Positions 1 to 6,155 of a DNA stretch of 13,263 nucleotides are shown here, in pieces. Source of the DNA: Bacteroidales bacterium UBA6340 (GTDB lineage: Bacteria; Bacteroidota; Bacteroidia; Bacteroidales; Paludibacteraceae). The notes under the pieces were generated by a model that saw only the letters and a program-made list of their open reading frames with translations, made no database searches and had not been told where the DNA came from. Position numbers and translations under genes: made by a program. The stretch spans positions 30,426 to 43,688 of the forward strand of contig DJSG01000076.1 in the NCBI GenBank assembly GCA_002440265.1. Reading direction: 5' to 3'. Position 1 is the first letter of the stretch; every line of letters begins with the position of its first letter.

Positions 1-103
1 ATTAGTATGTGATTGAGCCGTCTTTATTATGAGGATATCGAGCACTTTTATATCGCACGCTGCCGGTTCGTAATAACGTTGGACCGACTATTATTGTTAA
101 ACA

Positions 104-135
104 ACCACCTGTTTAGGTGGTAATCAACACCTAAA
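104..135 (+). promoter_or_regulatory. Two mutually exclusive hairpins upstream of the yhcH-like gene
   Basis: ACCACCT at 104-110 pairs perfectly with AGGTGGT at 115-121 across a GTTT loop. The right arm overlaps a second possible stem, TTTAGGTG (112-119) with CACCTAAA (128-135). Only one stem can form at a time, and the second ends 5 bases before the ATG at 141. This resembles a switchable leader or a terminator left by an upstream gene, but there is no T-tract and no promoter I can support in bases 1-103. The structure is visible in the sequence; the function is a guess. Confidence 0.3.
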
Positions 136-140
136 AACCT

Positions 141-713
141 ATGTATTTTGATATTTTACCATCAGGGATGGTAAGTACCTGCTTTGCGGCAACTATGGAC
201 TCTTCTGTCAATAGGCAGGCTTTGGACGAGCATTTTGCCACCCACCCCGCACGTTGGAATACCGCATTCCATTTCTTATCGCAGTTCACCGCCCCCGATA
301 GCAACAAGGAGCAACTGCTGCACAACCTGCATCGCGGGCGCACCGACCTCTCTGCCGATGTCTATGTGAATGTCGAAGTCTACCTGCCCAAGCCCGTAGA
401 GCAATGCCGCTACGAGGCGCACAGACGTTATATTGATATCCAATACGTAGTACAAGGCTCCGAATATATTGCCCTCACGCACGACACTTCATTGCCTGTC
501 CTCACCCCTTACGATACTACCAAGGACATCACGTTCTATCAGTACCACCCCGACCAACTCCTGTTGGCAGATCCCACCAAGTATTTCATCTTCTTCCCCG
601 CAGACCTGCACGCCCCATCCATTCAGCCCACACCTGTTCCGAATAATGTTACAAGCAATGCTACAAATACTACAACTAATGTTACAAAAGTGGTAGTAAA
701 AATCCTCTTCTAA
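141..713 (+). CDS. YhcH/YjgK/YiaL (EbgC, DUF386) family protein with C-terminal low-complexity insert
   Basis: A 190-residue protein of the YhcH/YjgK/YiaL cupin-like family, which includes EbgC, the accessory subunit of evolved beta-galactosidase. Family members bind a metal and are linked to sugar or sialic acid metabolism. The core signature is clear: E92-x-H94 within YEAHRRYIDIQYVVQGSE (91-108), D99, then FFPADLHAP (151-159) with H157, and the terminal strand KVVVKI. Two features are odd. Between H157 and the last strand lies a stretch of about 20 residues rich in Asn, Thr and Val (about 162-182), encoded by a degenerate ACAA/ACTA-type repeat, where relatives have only a short connector. 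The N-terminus does not look like that of typical relatives; M19 (base 195) is an alternative start. Its neighbour downstream is a transposase wreck, so it appears to be a single-gene unit. No clear promoter is visible. The family is secure; the substrate is unknown. Confidence 0.8.
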   Translation: MYFDILPSGMVSTCFAATMDSSVNRQALDEHFATHPARWNTAFHFLSQFTAPDSNKEQLLHNLHRGRTDLSADVYVNVEVYLPKPVEQCRYEAHRRYIDIQYVVQGSEYIALTHDTSLPVLTPYDTTKDITFYQYHPDQLLLADPTKYFIFFPADLHAPSIQPTPVPNNVTSNATNTTTNVTKVVVKILF

Positions 714-751
714 CCACAAGAATACACAGTTCTCCCTTTCCGCATGAGTAA

Positions 752-774
752 ATTTGCCGTCAAAAAAGGCAAAT
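752..774 (+). other. Hairpin between the yhcH-like gene and the transposase remnant
   Basis: ATTTGCC (752-758) pairs perfectly with GGCAAAT (768-774) around a 9-base A-rich loop, directly before the ATG of the transposase remnant. It lacks a T-tract on the plus strand, so it is a weak terminator candidate for the gene ending at 713. It could instead be sub-terminal sequence of the insertion element. The bases TAAATTTG at 749-756 match the -7 consensus, but no -33 element sits at the right distance. Confidence 0.25.
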
Positions 775-1289
775 ATGCATATCAGACGATATATTTTTGC
801 TCAAATTACAGATTTTATCCCACGTTACGTATTCGACAAAGCAGTAACACTAATGTAATAGCCGAAAATGCCCTCTACGCTTGGATTCGATGACCATATC
901 AACATGTGTGAATCTTGCCTCGTGGCATTGGGCAAATACAGCAAAGGAGCCGTTAATGTACACACTTTGTTGGATTTGCGGGGCAGCATTCCTGTAAATA
1001 TCCATATCACCGATGGCAAATGGCACGACAATAATATGTGGGCAAAACTACCCATTGAATGTCGAGCGATTTACACTGCCGACAAAGCCTATGTTATTTT
1101 GTACAAATGCGGCATATGCAACAAGCAGGAGGCTTTTTCGTGATGCGCCCTAAAAACAATATGCGTTTCAAAGTTACTCGTGAATTGATAGACAATCGTC
1201 TAATATCGTCAGTCTGTGCTGATTATGTGATGCAGTTGATTGGGCGGAGACAAAAAGCCCGTATTCCATTACAGAAATCGCGACTTTGA
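775..1289 (+). pseudogene. Decayed IS4-family (DUF4372-type) transposase
   Basis: Three pieces of one transposase can be read. Bases 775-855 encode an N-terminal DUF4372-like start containing YIFAQITDFIPRYVFDKAV, as in full-length relatives. Two adjacent stops follow in the same frame (TAA 856-858, TAG 859-861). From about 862 the frame resumes far downstream in the protein with KYSKGAVNVHTLLDLRGSIP, HITDGKWHD and the YTADKAYV segment, which carries one of the DDE aspartates, so a large internal segment has been deleted. Around 1097-1112 a one-base shift moves the reading into the frame giving QAGGFFVMRPKNNMRFK, which ends at 1287-1289. The C-terminal region with the catalytic Glu is missing. 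No terminal inverted repeats or target duplication could be found. It cannot encode an active enzyme. The family call rests on the conserved phrases. The remnant abuts the promoter of the next operon. Confidence 0.8.
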
Positions 1290-1360
1290 TACTTTTTGTT
1301 TGCCATATAGAAAACATAGGACATGCTCAACAACAACCGACAATGCGAATTGGCACAAGA

Positions 1361-1392
1361 TTTGTATATGTGCATAAAAAGCAGTATTTTTG
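1361..1392 (+). promoter_or_regulatory. Promoter of the dCMP deaminase-ctpA-brkB operon
   Basis: TTTG at 1361-1364 and TATTTTTG at 1385-1392 match the Bacteroidota -33 and -7 (TAnnTTTG) elements with a 20-base spacer. The inferred start of transcription near 1398 gives a leader of about 30 bases before the ATG at 1429. The block GCAGTATTTTTGCA is almost identical to the grpE promoter at 11587-11599. Confidence 0.75.
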
Positions 1393-1428
1393 CAAAGATG
1401 TTTAATCAACAACCAACAACAATCTATC

Positions 1429-1854
1429 ATGGACAAGCAGACCAAACGTGATTACCTCTATATGCGCATGGCGCGGACATGGTCGGAGAACAGTTATTGC
1501 CAACGCCGGAAGGTGGGGGCTATTCTGGTAAAGGACCAGATGATTATCTCTGACGGCTACAACGGCACCCCGAGCGGGTTTGAGAACATCTGCGAAGACG
1601 GCAGCGGAATGTCCAAACCATACGTGTTGCACGCCGAGGCGAATGCCATCACCAAGGTGGCACGCAGCCACAACAGCAGCGACGGTGCCACCCTCTATGT
1701 GACTGCCGCCCCCTGCATGGAGTGCTCCAAACTGATTATACAGGCGGGTATCAAGCGCGTGGTCTATGGCGAGGAGTACCGCATTATGGACGGCACCGAA
1801 CTACTCCGCCGCGTAGGCATACAGGTGGACTATATGCCCGACAAAGAGAACTAA
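1429..1854 (+). CDS. Deoxycytidylate (dCMP) deaminase, ComEB type
   Basis: A 141-residue cytosolic zinc enzyme predicted to convert dCMP to dUMP, supplying thymidylate synthesis. The zinc and catalytic residues are all present: H68 and E70 in HAEAN, C96 and C99 in PCMEC. The N-terminal half has the expected AILVKDQMIISDGYNGTPSG nucleotide-binding segment, split here as residues 31-50. The start is ATG 1429. An upstream in-frame TTG at 1390 lies inside the -7 box (1385-1392), so it cannot begin the protein if that promoter is used. No strong Shine-Dalgarno is seen, only an A/C-rich leader, which is normal for this phylum. The next gene follows after 13 bases, indicating an operon. ComEB-type dCMP deaminases are often annotated comEB because of linkage to competence genes in Bacillus; no competence function is implied here. 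Riboflavin-type deaminases are excluded by length and motif spacing. Confidence 0.92.
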   Translation: MDKQTKRDYLYMRMARTWSENSYCQRRKVGAILVKDQMIISDGYNGTPSGFENICEDGSGMSKPYVLHAEANAITKVARSHNSSDGATLYVTAAPCMECSKLIIQAGIKRVVYGEEYRIMDGTELLRRVGIQVDYMPDKEN

Positions 1855-1867
1855 ACAATACAAGACT

Positions 1868-3496
1868 ATGAAGAAATACATTTTCCCTACCCTGACTATT
1901 GTGGCGTTGCTCATCGGCTTTCTGATTGGCAACGCGGTATCCAACAAGGTCAACGCCCAGCGTTTCTACATACAGAACGGCAAACTCTTCCAGCAGCCCG
2001 AGTCGAAAATAGACCAACTGCTGGAACTCATGAAGACCGCCTACGTGGAGGACATTGATGTGGACAGTATCACCGAAGATGTGATGGTGGACCTCGTCAA
2101 GCACCTCGACCCGCACTCCGCATATATCCCCAAGAAGGATTTGCAGGCGGTGAACGAGGAGTTGTCTTCCTCATTCTCAGGCATCGGCGTGCAGTTCTCC
2201 ATTCAGAACGACACCGTGCAGATTGTTGCCATTGTGCCGGGCGGACCCTCCGAAGGCGTGGGCTTGCTGGCAGGCGACAGGATTGTGACGGTCAACGACT
2301 CCGCTTTCTCCGGCAAGGGCATTAACAACGAGCGTGTCCTGAAGACCCTGCGCGGTCCCAAAGGCACCCAAGTCACCATCGGCGTGAAGCGCAAAGGCAC
2401 CCCCGAGGTGCTCAACTTCACTGTCACCCGTGGCGATATACCTATCCATTCTGTGGATGCCAAGTTCATCATTACGCCCGAGCACGCAAAGCGGAAAGGC
2501 GAAAAGATTGGTTTCGTGCGCGTCAACCGCTTCGGCGAGAACACCTACGACGAGTTCATCGCGGCACTTGCCACCCTCAAAGGGCAGGGCGCGACATCCT
2601 ATATCGTGGACCTGCGCGAGAATGTGGGCGGCTTCATGGACCAGGCCATCAAGATGGCAAACGAGTTCCTGAGCCGAGGCGATATGATTGTGTATGCCGA
2701 AGGGCGTTCCTACCCGCGCTACGAGGCACGTGCCAATGGGGCAGGACGTTTCCAACGCGAACCCCTGGTGGTGCTGATTGACGACTTCTCCGCCTCGGCA
2801 AGCGAGATTTTCGCGGGGGCTATGCAGGACAACGACCGTGCTACCATCATCGGTCGCCGCTCCTTCGGCAAGGGTCTCGTGCAGCAGCAACTGCCCTTCT
2901 CCGACGGCAGTGCTATCCGTCTCACGGTGGCGCGCTACTACACCCCGTCAGGGCGTTGTATCCAGAAGCCGTACACCCTCGGCGAGCAGGACGACTACGA
3001 GATGGACATCCTCAACCGCTACGAGCATGGCGAGTTCTTCTCGGCGGATAGTGTTCATTATCAGGATACTACGGTCTATTACACCAAGCACGGGCGCATC
3101 GTACACGGTGGCGGTGGTATCATGCCCGACATCTTTGTCGGACGCGATACCACGCTCTACACGCCCTATTTCAACCAGGTGGCAAACCGCGCCTACACCT
3201 ACCAGTTCGCGTACCAATACACCGACAAGCACCGCAAGGAACTGAGCCGTTATACCACGTGGCAGGCACTCGAGAAGCACCTCAAGCAGGCGAACTGGAT
3301 GCCCGAATTCGTGGCTTTCGCCAAGGAGAAAGGGGTGGAGCCCGACCAAGAGCAGATAGCCAAGTCACGCCCGTGGTTGGAGCGGCTTATCAACGCCTAT
3401 ATCGTCCGCAATATCCTCAACGACGAGGGTTTCTTCCCGCTCTTCGAACGCGACGACGACATCACCCGCAAAGCCGTAACCACCCTCTGTGAGTAA
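1868..3496 (+). CDS. ctpA: S41-family C-terminal processing peptidase with PDZ domain
   Basis: A 542-residue envelope protease of the CtpA/Prc family that cuts proteins near their C-termini. Residues 5-23 form an N-terminal membrane anchor or signal segment. A PDZ domain spans about 85-190, with the peptide-binding GIGV loop at 105-108. The S41 catalytic core follows: DLRENVGG (248-255), then SASASEIFAG (308-317). The nucleophile is probably S310 and the general base K335 in SFGKG; their 25-residue spacing equals that of known Ser-Lys pairs in this family. About 200 residues follow the catalytic lysine, longer than the minimal enzyme and typical of Bacteroidota versions. It sits 13 bases after the dCMP deaminase gene, and its stop overlaps the next start by 8 bases, so the three genes are probably co-transcribed. 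The specific substrate is unknown. Confidence 0.93.
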   Translation: MKKYIFPTLTIVALLIGFLIGNAVSNKVNAQRFYIQNGKLFQQPESKIDQLLELMKTAYVEDIDVDSITEDVMVDLVKHLDPHSAYIPKKDLQAVNEELSSSFSGIGVQFSIQNDTVQIVAIVPGGPSEGVGLLAGDRIVTVNDSAFSGKGINNERVLKTLRGPKGTQVTIGVKRKGTPEVLNFTVTRGDIPIHSVDAKFIITPEHAKRKGEKIGFVRVNRFGENTYDEFIAALATLKGQGATSYIVDLRENVGGFMDQAIKMANEFLSRGDMIVYAEGRSYPRYEARANGAGRFQREPLVVLIDDFSASASEIFAGAMQDNDRATIIGRRSFGKGLVQQQLPFSDGSAIRLTVARYYTPSGRCIQKPYTLGEQDDYEMDILNRYEHGEFFSADSVHYQDTTVYYTKHGRIVHGGGGIMPDIFVGRDTTLYTPYFNQVANRAYTYQFAYQYTDKHRKELSRYTTWQALEKHLKQANWMPEFVAFAKEKGVEPDQEQIAKSRPWLERLINAYIVRNILNDEGFFPLFERDDDITRKAVTTLCE

Positions 3497-4811
3497 CCGT
3501 TGGCAACACATACGCGACTTCATTCAGTACGACCTGTGGCGACACAACCGTACTGATTTCAGCGACCGCCACAAGCGTGTGCGGTACAAACTGCTGCAGA
3601 CCATCATATTGGTTGTCAGGGGCTTCCGCGACAAGGACCTCAATGTCCGCGCCAACGCCCTCACCTACTCGCTGCTCTTCGCCATAGTGCCTATCATCGC
3701 TGTCACGCTTGCCATCGCACGCGGTTTCGGCTTCGAGCAGGTGATAGAGATGAAACTCAACCGGTCTTTTCTCGGCGAGACCAACCTCGTCCCGACCATC
3801 ATGGAGTGGGTGGACCGCTACCTCCAGACCGCGCAGGGCGGAGTGTTCCTTGGCATCGGATTGTTGGTGCTGCTCTGGGCGGTCTATTCGTTCTTCCGCA
3901 TGGTGGAGACGTCCTTCAACGGCATCTGGAATGTGCGCCAGTCGCGCTCTTTCGGACGGCAGTTCGCCAACTATCTCGCCATCCTTTTCCTTGTCCCCGT
4001 GCTGATTATCGTCACTTCGGGTCTGTCCATCTTATTAGGTTCGGCGGCATCCAACCCGCTGATACAGGCGATAGAGCCCCTCCGCCGCTGGATACTCCGC
4101 ATACTCCCGTTCATTGTGGCATCGGGCATCTTCACGTGGATGTACACCGCCATTCCGAACACCAAAGTGCGGTTTGTGGCTGCGGTAGTGCCAGGCGTGC
4201 TGGTCGGCGTGCTGTTCCAACTCATACAGATGCTCAGCACCTACCTCATGATGTTCTTCACCCGCACCAGCGTCGTCTATGGTGCCTTTGCGGCTATCCC
4301 ATTGGTTCTTATATGGTTACATATCAGTTGTCTGCTCCTTATCGTGGGCGCGGAACTGGGTTTCGCTATCCAGAACAACGAGATGTTTGCCTACGAGCGT
4401 GACCTGCAGCACATGTCCCGCCGCTACAAGGACTATGTCATGCTCTACCTGCTGACCGTCATCATTCGCCGTTTCGAGCAGGACGAGATACCCCTCACGG
4501 CGCACGAACTGGCGCAGCAGAACCAACTCCCTATCCGCTTGGTGCAGCAACTGCTCTCCCGCCTTGAGGAGACGCATATCGTCCGTGAGGTCTATGTCGA
4601 GGACAAGGAGGACACCACCTACGTCCCCGCACTCGACACCCACCGCATCACCGTCGGCATAGTGCTTGACCGCATATCCGCACAGGGCACCGAGCAGTTC
4701 CTCCGCAACACGCCCCCCGAGATGCAGCACTTCTGGGAGCAGTACAACCGCATCGTGTTGGCACATCCGGATATGGACAAGATATTGGTATCGGAATTAT
4801 CCAACCATTAA
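3489..4811 (+). CDS. YihY/BrkB-family inner-membrane protein with C-terminal winged-helix-like tail
   Basis: A 440-residue integral membrane protein of the YihY/BrkB (virulence factor BrkB, formerly misnamed ribonuclease BN) family. Its role is unresolved; family proteins are candidate envelope transporters. The family core ANALTYSLLFAIVPI (55-69) is present, and hydrophobic segments lie near 57-78, 117-138, 162-184, 205-222, 229-250 and 265-292. A soluble tail of about 145 residues follows and contains a winged-helix-like stretch (about 333-370, TAHELAQQNQLPIRLVQQLL), typical of longer Bacteroidota homologues. The start is GTG 3489, overlapping the end of the protease gene by 8 bases. No in-frame ATG exists before residue 88, which would remove the first membrane segment, so GTG is preferred. 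It ends 6 bases from the stop of the converging recO. The family is confident; the function is not. Confidence 0.88.
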   Translation: MSNRWQHIRDFIQYDLWRHNRTDFSDRHKRVRYKLLQTIILVVRGFRDKDLNVRANALTYSLLFAIVPIIAVTLAIARGFGFEQVIEMKLNRSFLGETNLVPTIMEWVDRYLQTAQGGVFLGIGLLVLLWAVYSFFRMVETSFNGIWNVRQSRSFGRQFANYLAILFLVPVLIIVTSGLSILLGSAASNPLIQAIEPLRRWILRILPFIVASGIFTWMYTAIPNTKVRFVAAVVPGVLVGVLFQLIQMLSTYLMMFFTRTSVVYGAFAAIPLVLIWLHISCLLLIVGAELGFAIQNNEMFAYERDLQHMSRRYKDYVMLYLLTVIIRRFEQDEIPLTAHELAQQNQLPIRLVQQLLSRLEETHIVREVYVEDKEDTTYVPALDTHRITVGIVLDRISAQGTEQFLRNTPPEMQHFWEQYNRIVLAHPDMDKILVSELSNH

Positions 4812-4831
4812 GTGTTGTCAGTCAAACACTT
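4810..4831. terminator. Possible bidirectional terminator between brkB and recO
   Basis: AAGTGTT (4810-4816) pairs perfectly with AACACTT (4825-4831) over an 8-base loop, and the hairpin covers the facing stop codons of both convergent genes. The stem is AT-rich and has no T-tract on either side, so its strength as a terminator is doubtful. Position is the main support. Confidence 0.35.
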
Positions 4832-5402
4832 CCATTAGCACGTTCAGCGATTTAGGTTCGTTGAAATTTTCGATATGCTCTGCATAGTAGGTGCAAATCT
4901 CTTTCAGGTATTGCCGTCGTTGCTGCCGTGAGACAGGTGCCACAAACCATTCGGGGTGCTCTGCCTCGTCGATTCCAATGCCCAAGAACATCGTATAGTC
5001 CAGAAGGAAACGCAAGTGCAGGTTCTCTATGTGTTCGCTCCCGTCCAATTGCCGTATCACACCGCACAGCCAATGAAACAGTTGTTCGTCTTGCAGCGGG
5101 TGGCGTACGGTGAGCGTCAGCACCTCGGCAATAAACAAGGCTATGCATTGCCGTGTGATGTCGGTTGTCAGGTGCAAGGGTGTATATGTCAGGGTGACGG
5201 AAGACAGCGTGCCCATGGTATGGTTGCTGTGTTGAGAGACTGTCACTTCGACTAGAGAGAGAGGTGTGAGCATTCCCTTGTACTTGCTGCCGCGGACAGC
5301 AAAAGCCATCCTGCCGTTAGCGGCAGTATATAATTGCACAACGCTCACATTGTCGGCACATTTGCGCAATGACAATACAATGGCTTCGGTCTTTTGAGTC
5401 AC
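4818..5402 (-). CDS. recO: DNA repair protein RecO, short form
   Basis: RecO helps load RecA onto single-stranded DNA in the RecFOR recombination repair pathway, acting with RecR in the cytoplasm. The N-terminal OB-fold region is recognisable: EAIVLSLRKCADNVSVVQLYT, with LYTAANGRMAFAVRGSKYK at about 24-42. The C-terminal helical part ends with YYAEHIENFNEPKSLNVLMEVF, as in Bacteroidota RecO. The protein has 194 residues, against about 240 usual in the family. The shortfall lies between FLLDYTMFLGIGI and the SRQQRR helix (about residues 143-160), where relatives have a longer connecting segment. The frame is intact and the promoter is good, so it is probably expressed. No zinc-finger cysteine cluster is seen. 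It stands alone, convergent with brkB and divergent from the nucleosidase gene. Confidence 0.82.
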   Translation of the reverse strand: MTQKTEAIVLSLRKCADNVSVVQLYTAANGRMAFAVRGSKYKGMLTPLSLVEVTVSQHSNHTMGTLSSVTLTYTPLHLTTDITRQCIALFIAEVLTLTVRHPLQDEQLFHWLCGVIRQLDGSEHIENLHLRFLLDYTMFLGIGIDEAEHPEWFVAPVSRQQRRQYLKEICTYYAEHIENFNEPKSLNVLMEVFD

Positions 5403-5427
5403 AGTCCCTGTAAATCTATTTTGCTTG

Positions 5428-5458
5428 CAAAAGTACTATTTTTTGTGCTAATGCACAA
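5428..5458 (-). promoter_or_regulatory. recO promoter with palindromic candidate operator
   Basis: On the minus strand, TACTTTTG (5435-5428) is a perfect -7 box and TTG (5458-5456) lies 20 bases upstream as the -33 element. Transcription would start near 5422, about 20 bases before the ATG at 5402. A perfect inverted repeat, TTGTGC-TAAT-GCACAA (5443-5458), fills the upstream spacer and covers the -33 element. That is where a repressor could block polymerase. The palindrome is seen; its role as an operator is inferred. Confidence 0.65.
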
Positions 5459-5477
5459 TGTTTCGACATTTTCCCGA

Positions 5478-5492
5478 CAATCACATACTAAT
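5478..5492 (-). repeat. 15-base inverted copy of the first 15 bases of the window
   Basis: Bases 5478-5492 are the exact reverse complement of bases 1-15 (ATTAGTATGTGATTG). Because one copy touches the window edge, the repeat may continue outside. The 5478 copy is followed by the REP-like palindrome at 5501-5532, so the 15-mer may be the flank of a dispersed element. Confidence 0.5.
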
Positions 5493-5500
5493 ATCATACT

Positions 5501-5532
5501 GGACCTCCCCTAACCCCTTCTTCAAGGAGGGG
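5501..5532. repeat. REP-like palindrome of the Bacteroidota CCTCCCC...GGAGGGG type
   Basis: The run begins GGACCTCCCCTAACC, then CCCCTTCT (5514-5521) pairs with AGGAGGGG (5525-5532) over a 3-base loop, with one G-U pair. Short GC-rich palindromes of this form are recalled as scattered in intergenic DNA of many Bacteroidota. It lies between divergent promoters, so it is unlikely to act as a terminator for either flanking gene. Confidence 0.55.
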
Positions 5533-5548
5533 AATACAAGAAAGTGAG

Positions 5549-5579
5549 TTGCGAGGGTTGATAAAATGTAGTATCTTTG
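5549..5579 (+). promoter_or_regulatory. Promoter of the nucleosidase-like gene
   Basis: TTG (5549-5551) and TATCTTTG (5572-5579) match the -33 and -7 elements with a 20-base spacer. The inferred transcription start is near 5586, giving a leader of about 15 bases before the ATG at 5601. Confidence 0.72.
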
Positions 5580-5600
5580 CAGGCGTAAAGAAAATGCTGA

Positions 5601-6155
5601 ATGAAAAGTATGAAGAATGTGATTGTGATTGCCGAAGAAGGCGATATAATCGGCGAGAAGAAGTTGATAGGACAATATCTGCAAGGAGAAATGGCAGACA
5701 GCCAATGGCATGCAGCAGACGGAAGTGTGTGGGATATTGTAGTGACAGGTGTGGGAGCACTGAATGTGATGCGGAGTCTGCGTGACATGCCAAAGGACAC
5801 GCGCCTGCTGAATATCGGGTATGCAGGGAGTGCGAACTTTGAGATTGGCAGTCTGACAGAGGTGACAGAAGTGCGGCTGAACCACCCGTGTGTGAAGTAT
5901 CCCGAGCCAGAAATGCACTTGATACCGGTAGATGCGGGTCTGCTGCAAGAGCCTGACAACGTGCTGCATGCAGTGTGCTACAGCAACACGGACTTTGTGC
6001 TGCAGTCGGAGTACAGGGATTGTGTGTTTGATATGGAACTCGCCTTTATTGCGGGTATGGGCTTTACACGGTTGAGCGCGCTGAAGATAGTGAGCGACAA
6101 CCTCAGTCTGCACAAGTACCGCCAAGTGGCTGCTGAGGGGAAGAGCCCCAAGTAG
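5601..6155 (+). CDS. Nucleoside phosphorylase superfamily protein, MTA/SAH-nucleosidase-like
   Basis: A 184-residue cytosolic protein of the PNP/UDP phosphorylase superfamily, probably cleaving the glycosidic bond of an adenine nucleoside such as methylthioadenosine or S-adenosylhomocysteine. Visible family marks are the N-terminal strand with acidic pair E12-E13, VVTGVGALNVM (47-57), NIGYAGSANFEIGSL (71-85), M145-E146 and KIVSDN with D166. Glu in the first strand, Met-Glu and the late Asp correspond in position to the catalytic or ribose-binding residues of MTA/SAH nucleosidase. It is shorter than that enzyme (about 230), with less sequence between residues 100 and 140. An in-frame ATG at 5610 is an alternative start. 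Its last 53 bases overlap the 3' end of the convergent dus gene. The exact substrate is uncertain; a futalosine hydrolase or other nucleosidase is possible. Confidence 0.78.
   Translation: MKSMKNVIVIAEEGDIIGEKKLIGQYLQGEMADSQWHAADGSVWDIVVTGVGALNVMRSLRDMPKDTRLLNIGYAGSANFEIGSLTEVTEVRLNHPCVKYPEPEMHLIPVDAGLLQEPDNVLHAVCYSNTDFVLQSEYRDCVFDMELAFIAGMGFTRLSALKIVSDNLSLHKYRQVAAEGKSPK

Noticed and set aside
1..103. Coding remnant on either strand at the window start
   Set aside because: A minus-strand frame stays open for about 25 codons but has no start codon, no recognisable motif and no support.
1390..1854. dCMP deaminase starting at TTG 1390
   Set aside because: The codon lies inside the -7 promoter box; ATG 1429 gives the normal N-terminus.
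2177..2890. 237-codon open frame on the minus strand inside the ctpA gene
   Set aside because: It lies wholly antisense to a well-supported S41 protease, has no recognisable motif and no promoter, and is expected from codon bias in GC-richer genes.
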